A DNA stretch of 64,000 nucleotides, from contig CAZEBR010000003.1 of the NCBI GenBank assembly GCA_964510375.1, positions 12,722 to 76,721 of the forward strand. The letters are read 5' to 3'. This document shows positions 25,241 through 33,954 of this stretch, piece by piece. Each line of letters begins with the position of its first letter. Positions within the stretch are counted from its first letter, which is position 1. The DNA is from CAYLJV01 sp964510375 (lineage in GTDB: Archaea; Hadarchaeota; Hadarchaeia; Hadarchaeales; JAGGTB01). A model generated the notes under the pieces. That model was not told the origin of the DNA, ran no database searches, and worked only from the letters and a program-made list of their open reading frames with translations. A program made the translations under genes and the position numbers.

Positions 25241-25933
25241 TTAGAAATCCTCCCTCTCGAAGTAGGCTTTCAGAATTTCACGTCCCTCCAAGAAGACCAA
25301 ATCGTTCTTCTCCGCATAACTTTTTGCTCCTTCGGTATCGAGGGCCTTCTTCGTTTCACCATCCATCATCTCGCACACAACTGAGGCTGGCGCCAACCCC
25401 GCCATTTCCATAAGCGCCACGGAAAGTTCGGTGTGGCCCTGTCGATTTTCGAGTAGACCACTCGCAGCCTTTAGTAGAGGGACATGACCTGGGGTACGGA
25501 ACTTTTTCCCGAACTCCTCGGGCGATATATCATTCGGGCTCTTAGAACTAAGTTCCCCCAACTCACTTATAGTGAGCGCCCTGTCCTCGTCCGTAATACC
25601 GGTGAAAGTATCCCGGTGGTTTACAGGAATCGAGAAAGCCGACCTCTCATCATAAGGAATATCATCCGACTGCGTGTGTTCGAGAATTTGATGTTCCGAA
25701 GAAGCCGATTCATAAATGTCCCGCAAATAAGGTAACCCCATCCTATCCGCTATATCGGAACGTATAGCGGCACAAATCAAACCTCCGCCCTCCCGCCGCA
25801 TCCGAGCCACGTGTCTGGGTTCGACCATTTCCGCAGCGATCACCATATCAGTCTCATTTTCCCTTTCAGACGGATCGTGTATCAGGACAAATTCGCCCTG
25901 ACGAAGCTTTTCGATGGCATTTTCCAAACTCAA
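25241..25933 (-). CDS. ribB: 3,4-dihydroxy-2-butanone 4-phosphate synthase
   Basis: A 230-residue enzyme converting ribulose 5-phosphate to the four-carbon riboflavin precursor. Motifs: FVLIHDPSERENETDMVIAAE (metal and substrate acids), MRREGGGLICAAI, FSIPVNHRDTFTGITDEDRALTI, RTPGHVPLLKAASGLLENRQGHTELSVALMEMAGL and VVCEMMD. Its ATG overlaps the stop of the kinase/regulator gene by 4 nt. Confidence 0.95.
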   Translation of the reverse strand: MSLENAIEKLRQGEFVLIHDPSERENETDMVIAAEMVEPRHVARMRREGGGLICAAIRSDIADRMGLPYLRDIYESASSEHQILEHTQSDDIPYDERSAFSIPVNHRDTFTGITDEDRALTISELGELSSKSPNDISPEEFGKKFRTPGHVPLLKAASGLLENRQGHTELSVALMEMAGLAPASVVCEMMDGETKKALDTEGAKSYAEKNDLVFLEGREILKAYFEREDF

Positions 25934-26595
25934 ACTTCCACCTCCACTTCCACCAATTCTCCATCCTCTAAGCCGTATTTTTCCCTGAAGTTTACTTCCG
26001 ATATCATCTCTATCACCCTTTCCTCATGGGAAGTACGATACGGCATAACAATTGCGGCATCTTCCTCTTTTATCTTGGCCGGAAAGCACTTCACGTCTCC
26101 ATAATCCCTTTCCTCGGTCGAAAATCCCTCGACCTTTATCCCCTCCGCCATCTCCAACCTTCTCCTATATCTCAGGGAGTCGGAATCGAGTTTTACGTCG
26201 AGGGTACCAGGATACGGATTAAATCCTAACTTTTCCTTGAACTGCCTTTGATACTCGTCCAGACCTATATAATAGCTACCTTCCCCAAATCCCGAAACGA
26301 TTTCTCCCTCAAGAACGACCTTATCAGAAACATCCTCGAAAGCACTGTTTATTTCGTGCTCGATGGATCTCAACCACTTAACTCCCTTCGGCGTGAGTTT
26401 AATCGTCTGACCGGAAGGCCCAGCCTCCTTCTCGATGTGTCCTTGTTCGGAAAGCCTTTTCAACCAGCGGGAAGCCGTCTGTTGAGAACAGCCCACCCTC
26501 TCAGCGATCTGATTTGAAGAAACACGACAGGATTTCGAGTTGCAACCCACCTTTGCCAATTCCAGCAATATGTAAAGCTGATTCACTCTATCCAC
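25930..26595 (-). CDS. rbkR: CTP-dependent riboflavin kinase with N-terminal helix-turn-helix (RbkR type)
   Basis: A 221-residue bifunctional protein. Residues 1-80 form a winged helix (SSNQIAERVGCSQQTASRWLKRLSEQGHIEKE). Residues about 95-221 form the archaeal riboflavin kinase, which uses CTP (GEGSYYIGLDEYQRQF, FNPYPGTLDVKL, CFPAKI). RbkR proteins both phosphorylate riboflavin to FMN and repress riboflavin genes. As first gene of arf/rib operon it probably controls its own transcription. A TATA-like stretch about 30 nt upstream suggests an almost leaderless transcript. Confidence 0.93.
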   Translation of the reverse strand: MDRVNQLYILLELAKVGCNSKSCRVSSNQIAERVGCSQQTASRWLKRLSEQGHIEKEAGPSGQTIKLTPKGVKWLRSIEHEINSAFEDVSDKVVLEGEIVSGFGEGSYYIGLDEYQRQFKEKLGFNPYPGTLDVKLDSDSLRYRRRLEMAEGIKVEGFSTEERDYGDVKCFPAKIKEEDAAIVMPYRTSHEERVIEMISEVNFREKYGLEDGELVEVEVEV

Positions 26596-26634
26596 CTACT
26601 CATTTTCCATTAACCTCCTCATTTTTAAGTATCC

Positions 26635-26644
26635 CCCATGGGGA
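26635..26644. promoter_or_regulatory. Palindrome between rbkR and amrS, candidate RbkR operator
   Basis: A perfect 10-bp palindrome, CCCCATGGGG, is flanked by AT-rich sequence in the divergent promoter region, 40 nt upstream of the rbkR ATG. A single GC-rich palindrome next to an autoregulator is suggestive only. Confidence 0.35.
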
Positions 26645-26693
26645 GAAGTTAGAATTTAAAGCCATAAACGGTCACTTTTAAACTGGTAAAAAA

Positions 26694-27707
26694 ATGAAAA
26701 AATCCGCTAAATTCTGGGAAAAGAGTTCTGAAGAAAACGTTAGATGCGTACTGTGCCCGAGAGAGTGCATTATTTCCCCCGGAGAACTCGGATTTTGTAG
26801 GGGAAGAAAAAATATTGATGGTGAGCTTTACTCGATAGTCTACGGCGAGGCAACCTCCGCAAACGCCGACCCTATCGAAAAGAAACCGCTTTATCATTTC
26901 TATCCAGGAAGCAGAGTATTTTCGATAAGCACCGCTGGCTGCAACTTTGAATGTAAGCACTGTCAAAACTGGAGACTTTCACAATCCAGCCCTGAAGAAA
27001 CGAGAACCCAAGAGATAGAGCCCGAAGAAGCTGTCGAAATGGCTAAGAATAGAAACTGTCAGGGCATCGCATACACCTACGGCGAGCCAGTGATCTGGTT
27101 CGAGTACTGCTTAGATACAGCAAGGCTGGCTCAAAAAGAGGATCTATACAATGTTTTCGTTACTAACGGCTACATGAACCTGGACGCTTGGAAAGAACTG
27201 GGTCCTTATTTGGACGGAATGAACGTGGATCTAAAGGCGTTCAACGATGAATTTTACCGCGGCGTCTGTGGCGTTCCGAGCGTTAAGCCCGTTTTGGACA
27301 CATGCGAGTGGGCGGTGGAAAACGGCATCCACCTCGAGATTACGAACCTCATTATCCCGGAGGAAAACGATGATCCCGAACAAATCAGGGAAATGTGCAA
27401 GTGGATAGCGGAAGAACTGGGTCCGACCGTGCCGATTCACTTCAGCCGATTCCGACCAATGTACAAGATGATGGACAAACCTTCTACCCCAGTAAGCACC
27501 TTGGAAAAGGCCGCAGAAATTGCAGAAGAAGAAGGTCTAGAGCACGTTTACGTGGGGAACGTTCCCGGTCACAAGTACGACAACACGTACTGCCCTCAAT
27601 GCGGTGAACTCCTAATCGCAAGACACGGTTTCTCGGTCACGGAAAACAAGCTAAAGGACGGTAAATGTCCCGAATGCCGGAAAGATATCAACATCTTCGG
27701 TACATAA
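26694..27707 (+). CDS. amrS: AmmeMemoRadiSam-system radical SAM enzyme
   Basis: A 337-residue radical SAM enzyme with the cluster motif CNFECKHC (residues about 83-90) preceded by an extra Cys-rich N-terminus (CVLCPRECIISPGELGFCRGR). The core has FYPGSRVFSISTAGC, GIAYTYGEPVIWFEY and NVDLKAFNDEFYRGVCG. A C-terminal zinc ribbon has CPQCG and CPEC. Family members sit with Memo and AMMECR1 genes and have an undefined modification role; neither partner gene is in the window. Confidence 0.9.
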   Translation: MKKSAKFWEKSSEENVRCVLCPRECIISPGELGFCRGRKNIDGELYSIVYGEATSANADPIEKKPLYHFYPGSRVFSISTAGCNFECKHCQNWRLSQSSPEETRTQEIEPEEAVEMAKNRNCQGIAYTYGEPVIWFEYCLDTARLAQKEDLYNVFVTNGYMNLDAWKELGPYLDGMNVDLKAFNDEFYRGVCGVPSVKPVLDTCEWAVENGIHLEITNLIIPEENDDPEQIREMCKWIAEELGPTVPIHFSRFRPMYKMMDKPSTPVSTLEKAAEIAEEEGLEHVYVGNVPGHKYDNTYCPQCGELLIARHGFSVTENKLKDGKCPECRKDINIFGT

Positions 27708-27783
27708 ATACTCGTAAAATCTCGGGACGAGGGAAACCGGAAAATAAAAAGCCCATTGAACCCACTCATTTCCCGAGGAGACC

Positions 27784-28671
27784 ATGGAGTGCTCGAACTG
27801 CCAAGCAGAAGCCGTCACGTACGTGAACTGGAAGGACAAACATTACTGTGAAAACCACTTCAAAAGATACTTTCTGGCTCAGGTCGGAAAGGTCCTGGAT
27901 AAATACGAGGTGAACGGAAAGGTAGCCGTCGCTCTATCCGGCGGAAAGGATTCCTCCACCTGTGTCGAGGCCTTGAACCACTTCGACAGAATAGACGTGG
28001 AACCGTTCTACATAGATTTGGGTATAGGCGAATACTCTCAAAAATCGAGGGAATACGCGAAAAAGCTGGCCCGCAAACTCGAAAACGAGCTGAAAGTAAT
28101 AGATTTAGAAGAGCAGTACGACACCACCGTCACCGCGCTGAACGAGGAAGAGGGTGGCAGCGCCTGTGGTCTTTGCGGGATGATAAAGAGATACCTGATG
28201 AACAAGCACGCTTACGAAAACGATTTTGATCACGTGGCGACCGGACACAACTTGAGCGACGAAGTTTCATCCACCTTCAACAATCTAGCGAACGTGTATC
28301 TCACCCCCTTCAGAGGAATGAAACCGGTACTGGAGGAAAAGAAAAAGTATAAGATGGTGAGCAGAATCAAGCCCCTTTTCTTCGTCAAAGACGAAGAATG
28401 CTTAACGTACGCAGAAACGAACGACATCCCTTTTTACAAAGAGAAATGCCCGCTCTCGAAGGGGTCCCCCACTAACCAACTGAAGGAATGGCTACATAAA
28501 CTCGACGAGGAAAGGCCAAAGATACTGAGAAACTTTGCAAAATCTTTCATGAGAATCGAAGAACGGATGAAAATCGATCAAAGCGAATTAAAGAAATGCG
28601 ACAACTGTGGATATCCGACGGCAACAAAAACTTGCCGATTCTGCCGCGTAGTGAGGAAGGTATCCGAATGA
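27784..28671 (+). CDS. tRNA 2-thiouridine synthetase (NcsA/CTU1/TtuA family)
   Basis: A 295-residue PP-loop ATPase that thiolates tRNA uridines. An N-terminal zinc finger (CSNCQAEAVTY, CENH) leads to the PP-loop SGGKDSST (near residue 53). The catalytic CGLCG (residues about 122-126), GHNLSDEVSSTFNNL and a C-terminal zinc ribbon (CDNCGYPTATKTCRFC) follow. Whether it modifies U34 (NcsA) or U54 (TtuA) is not decided by the sequence I can read. Confidence 0.9.
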   Translation: MECSNCQAEAVTYVNWKDKHYCENHFKRYFLAQVGKVLDKYEVNGKVAVALSGGKDSSTCVEALNHFDRIDVEPFYIDLGIGEYSQKSREYAKKLARKLENELKVIDLEEQYDTTVTALNEEEGGSACGLCGMIKRYLMNKHAYENDFDHVATGHNLSDEVSSTFNNLANVYLTPFRGMKPVLEEKKKYKMVSRIKPLFFVKDEECLTYAETNDIPFYKEKCPLSKGSPTNQLKEWLHKLDEERPKILRNFAKSFMRIEERMKIDQSELKKCDNCGYPTATKTCRFCRVVRKVSE

Positions 28672-28710
28672 CATTTACTTTTATTCCATCGACAAATAAT
28701 CTTACCTAAC

Positions 28711-29151
28711 ATGATTTTAGTTAGTGCCTGTCTACTCGGAGTGGAATGTCGATATGATGGCGAAGATAGCAGGAACGAGATTGTTCTTCAATATCTGAAA
28801 AACACGGACGAATGTGCAATCCCGGTCTGTCCGGAACAGTTAGGAGGTTTACCCACTCCCCGAAAACCTACTCATCTCTCGAGCGATGGTAGGAAGGTCA
28901 TAGAGGGCAAAGGAAAGGCCATAATGAAGGGAGGTAAGGACGTGACTTCTCAATTTATCAAAGGCGCTGAAGAAACGTCAAGAATAGCAGATTTGTTCGG
29001 GGCAGAAAAAGCGATTCTCAAAAGCGGAAGTCCATCCTGCGGAAAGGGCAAATTCCCCAAGGACCTAGACGAAAAATCCGAGGGGATGGGAGTTACGGCC
29101 GCTCTTTTGGACAAAAAAGGATTAAAAATAATTAGGGGAGAAGATATTTAA
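28711..29151 (+). CDS. DUF523 family protein
   Basis: A 146-residue protein starting ILVSACLLGVECRYDG, with CPEQLGGLPTPRKP and ILKSGSPSCGKG. The conserved Cys residues suggest a metal or cluster site. Function unknown. It is a single-gene unit convergent with the phosphosugar mutase gene 6 nt away. Confidence 0.9.
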   Translation: MILVSACLLGVECRYDGEDSRNEIVLQYLKNTDECAIPVCPEQLGGLPTPRKPTHLSSDGRKVIEGKGKAIMKGGKDVTSQFIKGAEETSRIADLFGAEKAILKSGSPSCGKGKFPKDLDEKSEGMGVTAALLDKKGLKIIRGEDI

Positions 29152-29157
29152 TCCGAA

Positions 29158-30507
29158 CTATTTTACGGACTCTAAGCTTTCCTTGAGAGCTCTCATGCCC
29201 TCTTGAGAAAGTTCCTTAACCCTCTCCTCCGTCTTAGCTTCTGAAAAACAGCGAAATTTCGGCTCGGTGCCGGAAGGACGCAAAATATACCAGCCGTCAT
29301 CAAAGACCATCCTTATACCCTCGGTCGTGTCGGGGTTTTTGTCCTTGAACTTTTCTGCAATATCGTCCAATACCTCCTGTTTCAACTCGTCGGGGCATTC
29401 CACGTTTTTCTTAAGCTGATAGTACTCAGGCAGAGTGTCATCCAACTCCGAGACAGTTTTTCCACTCCTCGCAACATAATCTATGAACTGAATGGCCGTC
29501 ATGATTCCATCCCTACACAATAGCCAATCCGGGTAAATGACCCCGCCGTTTTCTTCTCCGGCCAGATCCCCGCCCCCGTCTCTGTATTCTCTCACAAGTT
29601 CAGGCTCGCCGACCTTTGTACGCACGACCTCGCCGTTCAATTCGTCGGCCACATCATCAAGAACGGAACTCGTGGCGACCGTAGTTATGATCCGGGGATT
29701 ATCACTTTTCCTGAGATAATTCTTTGCGGCCAAGGCGAAAACCCTGTCGCCGCTCAACACCTCTCCGTTTTCATCCACTATCACCGTCCTATCGGCATCG
29801 CCGTCGTGAGCTATCCCAAGGTCCGCGTCCACCGCAGGTACGGTCTTCCTAAGCTCGGTTATGTGCTCCTCCGTAGGCTCCGGAAGGCGGCTGGGAAAAC
29901 GACCATCGGGTTGAGCATTTAAGGACAGGACTTTACATCCCAAATCGCTTAGCACTTGAGGCGAAACGACTCCCCCCGCACCGTTCGCGCAGTCAACCAC
30001 CACCTTTAGCTCCCTATCAAAGCCCGAGATCCTTTCCCTCAAATCTTCTCTGTAAGATGAAATAACTTCTGCATTCTCGGAATAACCTATCTCGTTCCAG
30101 TCGCAGAGCTCACCGCCATCCTCGACAAGTTCCTCAATCCTGCTCTCCCTCTCACGGACAAAACCCTCACCTTCACCGCCCCAGAACTTAACCCCGTTAT
30201 ATTCCGGCGGGTTATGAGATGCTGTGATCATGATTCCCGCGTCGCAAGGGAGGTTCTTTGTTCCGTAGGAAAGAACGGGCGTAGGAACCATTCCGAACCT
30301 GACGACATCACACCCACCCGAATTTATCCCACTGACGAGAGCCTTTTCGAGCATTTCGCTACTCGTCCGTGGGTCGTATCCGATAGCGACCTTACCCTCA
30401 CCCTCCAGATAAGTGGCCAAAGCCAGACCGAGCTTGTTAGCCAGTTCTGGGGTCAGTTTTTCATTCGCTAGACCTCGAATACCAAACGTCCCGAACAAGT
30501 CTGCCAT
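29158..30507 (-). CDS. glmM: Phosphoglucosamine/phosphomannomutase (paralogue 1)
   Basis: A 449-residue alpha-D-phosphohexomutase: FGTFGIRG at the N-terminus, active serine in TASHNPPEYNGVKFW, metal site AHDGDADRTVIVDENG, sugar loop GEENGGVIYPDW and phosphate loop RPSGTEPKFR. It interconverts hexosamine or mannose 1- and 6-phosphates for surface glycans. A second copy lies at 58071-59423; the two differ in many places, so they probably have different sugars. Confidence 0.93.
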   Translation of the reverse strand: MADLFGTFGIRGLANEKLTPELANKLGLALATYLEGEGKVAIGYDPRTSSEMLEKALVSGINSGGCDVVRFGMVPTPVLSYGTKNLPCDAGIMITASHNPPEYNGVKFWGGEGEGFVRERESRIEELVEDGGELCDWNEIGYSENAEVISSYREDLRERISGFDRELKVVVDCANGAGGVVSPQVLSDLGCKVLSLNAQPDGRFPSRLPEPTEEHITELRKTVPAVDADLGIAHDGDADRTVIVDENGEVLSGDRVFALAAKNYLRKSDNPRIITTVATSSVLDDVADELNGEVVRTKVGEPELVREYRDGGGDLAGEENGGVIYPDWLLCRDGIMTAIQFIDYVARSGKTVSELDDTLPEYYQLKKNVECPDELKQEVLDDIAEKFKDKNPDTTEGIRMVFDDGWYILRPSGTEPKFRCFSEAKTEERVKELSQEGMRALKESLESVK

Positions 30508-30617
30508 GAGAACCTCTCAAACTACTTGAGGCTTTCCTGAGTTAAAAGATTTCTAGAGAAACAGTTACCAAAAATTTGGATCTTAACTTCCTAGTTCAAC
30601 AGAATATCAACAGATCA

Positions 30618-31520
30618 CTAAAAGATGAACAGTATCATCGAAATCGAGAGGAGGGAAACCAACGTGGTAATCGATATGTTGATAGAAGCGGTCTCCTCGT
30701 CACCACCCAGCTCCTTGGAGTAAATGAACGTGGAAATTGCAGTCGGCATTGCCAAGAACAGCACGGCCGTCTTTGTCCCCAAAGGGTCCACATTCAAAAG
30801 CGTAAGAAAAAGCCAGCCTAGAAGGGGCATTGCTACCATTTTTAGAACCACCACGGAGCCAAAGACGGAAACCTTTTCTGAAAGCCCCTTCAATTTCAGA
30901 GTGGCACCAACTCCGAGCATTGCTATCGGTAAAGCTGCTTCACCAATCCAGGACAAAACGGTATCAAATATGGAAGGCAGTGAAATAGAAAAATAGGAAA
31001 ACAATAGCCCCGCTATCAAACTCAATATAATCGGATTCAGAGGTATCCTCTTTACCTCCCTCAAGATTTTGGAACTCGCACTGTTCAGGTAAACCAAAAC
31101 TGACATAGTCAAAGAAATCTGAATCATTGAGCCTATACCCAGGAGAAGGCTGGCCTTGCTCGCTGCCGCCTGTCCCAAGGTCAGAAACACTACCGGAAGT
31201 CCCATATATCCTATATTTCCGTGATAAGACTGCACGATCATCACACTTTTCTTGGCTCTATCATCAATCCTGCTAAATGCCAACCAGCCAATCGCTAGGA
31301 TTACTGGTATGGTAACGCAAAACCCGAAGGCTAGCCCGGGAGAGAATATATCCCTCAGCGCTTCCGAGTAAAGAGAATGAAATATCAGAGAGGGTAAGGC
31401 TACATAAAATGCCAGCTTGTTCAAAATATTTACTCTATCGGAGGTAAGAATACCCGCTTTTTTAGCTCCCAGCCCAACGAGCAACAGCACGAGAATGTAT
31501 AAAACCACATTGATGAACAT
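30618..31520 (-). CDS. AEC-family (auxin efflux carrier type) membrane transporter
   Basis: A 300-residue integral membrane protein with about ten hydrophobic segments, beginning VVLYILVLLLVGLGAKKAGIL and showing FYVALPSLIFHSL and SYHGNIGYMGLPVVFLTLG, which are typical of the AEC family. The C-half has ALPIAMLGVGATL and FLAMPTAISTFIYSKELGGDEE. Substrates in this family are usually organic acids or similar anions. GGAGGATCC precedes the start. Confidence 0.9.
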   Translation of the reverse strand: MFINVVLYILVLLLVGLGAKKAGILTSDRVNILNKLAFYVALPSLIFHSLYSEALRDIFSPGLAFGFCVTIPVILAIGWLAFSRIDDRAKKSVMIVQSYHGNIGYMGLPVVFLTLGQAAASKASLLLGIGSMIQISLTMSVLVYLNSASSKILREVKRIPLNPIILSLIAGLLFSYFSISLPSIFDTVLSWIGEAALPIAMLGVGATLKLKGLSEKVSVFGSVVVLKMVAMPLLGWLFLTLLNVDPLGTKTAVLFLAMPTAISTFIYSKELGGDEETASINISITTLVSLLSISMILFIF

Positions 31521-31625
31521 TGGATCCTCCTCTCTTTTCAGAGCGATTTGGTAAAGCCTGCTAGCACATGATGAGGTAGGTACGGCCGACTAATAATAGT
31601 CCTCAGTGAAAAGGAGAAAACCGGC

Positions 31626-32597
31626 CTACTCACCCAGCTTTCGCCTGGCCTTCTGAACCCAGGTTGGATCGGACTTCTGGGCCCTTCCCACCGCCACCAA
31701 ATCCACCATCCCCCCGCGTACGATCCTGTCGGCATACTCCGGTTCTGTTATACCACCGACTCCTATCACCGGAACATCGACGGCTTCCTTGATCTTGCTG
31801 GCCTGAGAAACGAAGTATCCCTGCTCCCCCTGCAGTTCATCCGGCCTACTGCCACAAAGACCGCCGGAAACATCGACGACATCCACACACGAATCGACGA
31901 GCATTTTTGCGAACTTAACGGAATCTTCAATTTGAGTTCCATCAGGATCCAGATCAACAGCACCTAGTCTGTAGAAAAGCAACTTATCTCCGATAGTATC
32001 ACTGACGTTCTCGACAACCCTAAGCGGGACCTTGATCCGTTTCTCAAAACTCCCTCCAAACTCGTCCGTCCTCCTGTTCGACAACGGGGAGTAGAATTCA
32101 TTAAGCAGGAAACCGTGAGCGCCGTGTACCTCAATCCCGTCAAAACCTGCTTTCACCGCCCTTCTCGCAGCTTCCGAAAAATCGTCTATTATCCGACCTA
32201 TTTCGTCCTCCGCCAGCTCGTGAACGTCGCCATCACCCGAAGGTGCAACAGGTTTCCGGTCGACATCTCGTCTCCCTATCCTCTTCCCCGCATGGTTGAT
32301 CTGAACGATAGCTTTAGCTCCCACCGCCTTAATTCTGTCGGCCAGCTCGCTCAATCCTTCGATCAAACCGTCTTCGTGTATTCCCAACTGTCCCGAGCTG
32401 AATTTCCCTTCCGAAGAAACGTAAGAGTGCTCGACGATTATAAGGCCATTTTGCTTCGCCCTTTTCCCGTAATAATCCAGCATGGCACTCGTTACGCTCC
32501 CGCCATCACCCGCTTCCGTCGTCTGCATCGGCGGTAAAACAAACCTGTTCCTTAACCTCAGATCGTCAATTTCCAACGGATCAAAAACTTTCGACAC
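31626..32597 (-). CDS. NADH:flavin oxidoreductase (old yellow enzyme family)
   Basis: A 323-residue FMN barrel. It shows RLRNRFVLPPMQT, IVQINHAGKRI, the substrate-binding GFDGIEVHGAHGFLLNEFYSPLSNRRTDEFGG and VDVSGGLCG, ending with VIGVGGITEPEYADRIV and DLVAVGRA. It reduces activated C=C bonds. It lacks the C-terminal FeS and FAD domains of the long (2,4-dienoyl-CoA reductase) members. It lies upstream of the AEC transporter on the same strand. Confidence 0.92.
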   Translation of the reverse strand: MSKVFDPLEIDDLRLRNRFVLPPMQTTEAGDGGSVTSAMLDYYGKRAKQNGLIIVEHSYVSSEGKFSSGQLGIHEDGLIEGLSELADRIKAVGAKAIVQINHAGKRIGRRDVDRKPVAPSGDGDVHELAEDEIGRIIDDFSEAARRAVKAGFDGIEVHGAHGFLLNEFYSPLSNRRTDEFGGSFEKRIKVPLRVVENVSDTIGDKLLFYRLGAVDLDPDGTQIEDSVKFAKMLVDSCVDVVDVSGGLCGSRPDELQGEQGYFVSQASKIKEAVDVPVIGVGGITEPEYADRIVRGGMVDLVAVGRAQKSDPTWVQKARRKLGE

Positions 32598-32711
32598 GAT
32601 TATCCCCCTACTTAGTGAAACTCGATTCTCATAAAAACATTAAATAATTTCCAGAATTATTAGATGCCAAGACTTATCTTTTGACGATGAATTACAGATA
32701 ACTGGTTCAAC

Positions 32712-32785
32712 GGGCCCGTAGCTCAGCTGGATAGAGCGACGGCCTTCTAAGCCGTAGGCCGCGGGTTCGAATCCCGCCGGGCCCG
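32712..32785 (+). tRNA. tRNA-Arg (UCU)
   Basis: The 74-nt cloverleaf has acceptor GGGCCCG/CGGGCCC, D-stem GCTC/GAGC, anticodon stem ACGGC/GCCGT with loop CTTCTAA (anticodon TCT), T-arm GCGGG-TTCGAAT-CCCGC and discriminator G. CCA is not encoded. Its 3' end is duplicated at 33955-33979. Confidence 0.97.
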
Positions 32786-32790
32786 CTATT
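32766..32790 (+). repeat. Proximal direct repeat (attL-like) at the tRNA-Arg 3' end
   Basis: The 25 bp from TTCGAATCCC through GCTATT recur at 33955-33979 with one mismatch (G to A). The repeat starts in the T-loop and runs past the tRNA end, the usual geometry of integration into a tRNA gene. Confidence 0.75.
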
Positions 32791-32851
32791 ATTTCCGCCT
32801 TTTTGCTACAAAAACGTGGGCGAAAAGCTTCTTTTGTTAGTGAGTCTTCTA

Positions 32852-33181
32852 TTATGCGCGATGCAGGCCTATCAGCCTCTTGAGATTCTTAATTAGTTCT
32901 TCAGGCAAAGTAATTTTGAGCGGTTTTCTCTTTCTTTTCGGCTTTCAGCTCCAGAGATGATGTCTTTCTTGCATCTTTTTTGGCGTAACCTAGGACCGGC
33001 AACTTGAGAACTTCCTCTGTGGGGTTATTGCTTTTCTTGAGCCCAAATAAGATCTCATGAAGATTTAGGATGGTGGTAAAGATATCCTCATCTGATACTT
33101 CGATATGATTGAAGGCTTCGCTTCCCTTCTCCGATTTTTGTCAAATATTTCTATCAATACATCTGTGTCTAGGACAATCAT
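32852..33181 (-). pseudogene. vapC: Decayed VapC-type PIN-domain toxin
   Basis: The frame starts at ATG 33181 with MIVLDTDVLIEIFDKNRRRE, the first metal-binding strand of a PIN ribonuclease. A frameshift near 33120 moves the continuation into another frame (AFNHIEVSDEDIFTTILNLHEILFGL, then LKLPVLGYAKKDA), again PIN-like. The last acidic PIN motif is missing; instead the tail can be read as KITLPEELIKNLKRL, which resembles an antitoxin helix. The ribonuclease would be inactive. Confidence 0.75.
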
Positions 33182-33255
33182 ATTCTCTTTTCCCTCCGTT
33201 TTCCTCCGATTTCAGAGAGAATCTCTTCTTTTCTTTCGAACTCCATACTTCCTCT
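33178..33255 (-). pseudogene. C-terminal fragment of a VapB-like antitoxin
   Basis: The last 22 codons before a stop (MEFERKEEILSEIGGKRREKRI) overlap the vapC start by ATGA, the usual vapBC arrangement. The upstream part is lost in the 10-N gap, so I cannot tell whether the gene is whole. Confidence 0.5.
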
Positions 33256-33257
33256 AA

Positions 33258-33267
33258 NNNNNNNNNN
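33258..33267. other. Assembly gap (10 N) in the tRNA-flanked island
   Basis: Ten N bases of nominal length lie between the vapB fragment and the MNT gene. The missing DNA may contain further island genes. Confidence 0.95.
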
Positions 33268-33298
33268 AAAAAATAATGTACGTAAGAGTGGATGAATT

Positions 33299-33583
33299 AT
33301 GAGTATATCCCCAGAGATTAAAACAAAAATTAAAGAAAAATTAGAGAGAGAGCATGCAGAAAGCATAGCGATATTTGGATCCTACACTAAAGGAAAAGAA
33401 GAACCAGAAAGTGATATAGATATTCTCACAGAATTTTCTGATTCTAAAAGTCTCTTCGATATTGTGAGGATTGAAAGAGAACTCTCCGAAAACATTGGAA
33501 TAAAAGTAGACCTAGTTACAAGAAATTCACTCAGTCCATACATAAGAGACCGGGTAGAAAGGGAAAAAGAGGTTTTGACATGA
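33299..33583 (+). CDS. mntA: MNT-type nucleotidyltransferase antitoxin
   Basis: A 94-residue minimal nucleotidyltransferase. The catalytic pattern GSYTKGKEEPESDIDIL (Gly 27, Ser 28, Asp 39, Asp 41) is complete, followed by IKVDLVTRNSL with a third Asp. MNT proteins of this class neutralise the HEPN partner by adding AMP to a tyrosine. The gene overlaps the HEPN gene by 4 nt. It is AT-rich compared with the neighbours outside the tRNA repeats. Confidence 0.88.
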   Translation: MSISPEIKTKIKEKLEREHAESIAIFGSYTKGKEEPESDIDILTEFSDSKSLFDIVRIERELSENIGIKVDLVTRNSLSPYIRDRVEREKEVLT

Positions 33584-33915
33584 AAGATGACGCTTATATC
33601 CAGCACATGATTGATGCAATTTCCCAAATAGAGACTTACACCAAAAATATAGATTACAAAGACTTCGAAAAAGATGAACTCCGGCAAGATGCTGTAATAA
33701 GACAGATGGAGATATTAGGCGAAGCATCAAAGCGGGTCTCGGAGGAGATGAAGGAAAAATATCCTGAGATGCCTTGGCAAGACGTAGCTGGCATGAGGGA
33801 CAAACTTATTCATGGTTACTTTGGGGTTGATACTCAAATAGTTTGGACCACCATTCAAAATGATATTCCACAGCTTAGAAAGAAACTCCGCAAAATAAAA
33901 GAAAAGGAATTTTAA
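33580..33915 (+). CDS. hepT: HEPN-domain toxin (DUF86, HepT type)
   Basis: A 111-residue helical ribonuclease toxin. The active motif RDKLIHGYF gives Arg 73 and His 78 (RX4H) with Tyr 80, the residue modified by the MNT partner in studied HepT proteins. EILGEASKRVSEEMKEKYPEMPW is also typical of DUF86. All key residues are intact, so the pair should be functional. Confidence 0.88.
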   Translation: MKDDAYIQHMIDAISQIETYTKNIDYKDFEKDELRQDAVIRQMEILGEASKRVSEEMKEKYPEMPWQDVAGMRDKLIHGYFGVDTQIVWTTIQNDIPQLRKKLRKIKEKEF

Positions 33916-33954
33916 ACTCAGTTTTTCAAGGCCTTTGAACCATCGGCCCTAAGT

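Noticed and set aside
27721..27778. CTCGGGA and TCCCGAG inverted repeat with 44 nt between, upstream of the tRNA thiolase gene
   Set aside because: Seven-base arms at this distance occur by chance, and one arm includes the ribosome site. No promoter or loop support.
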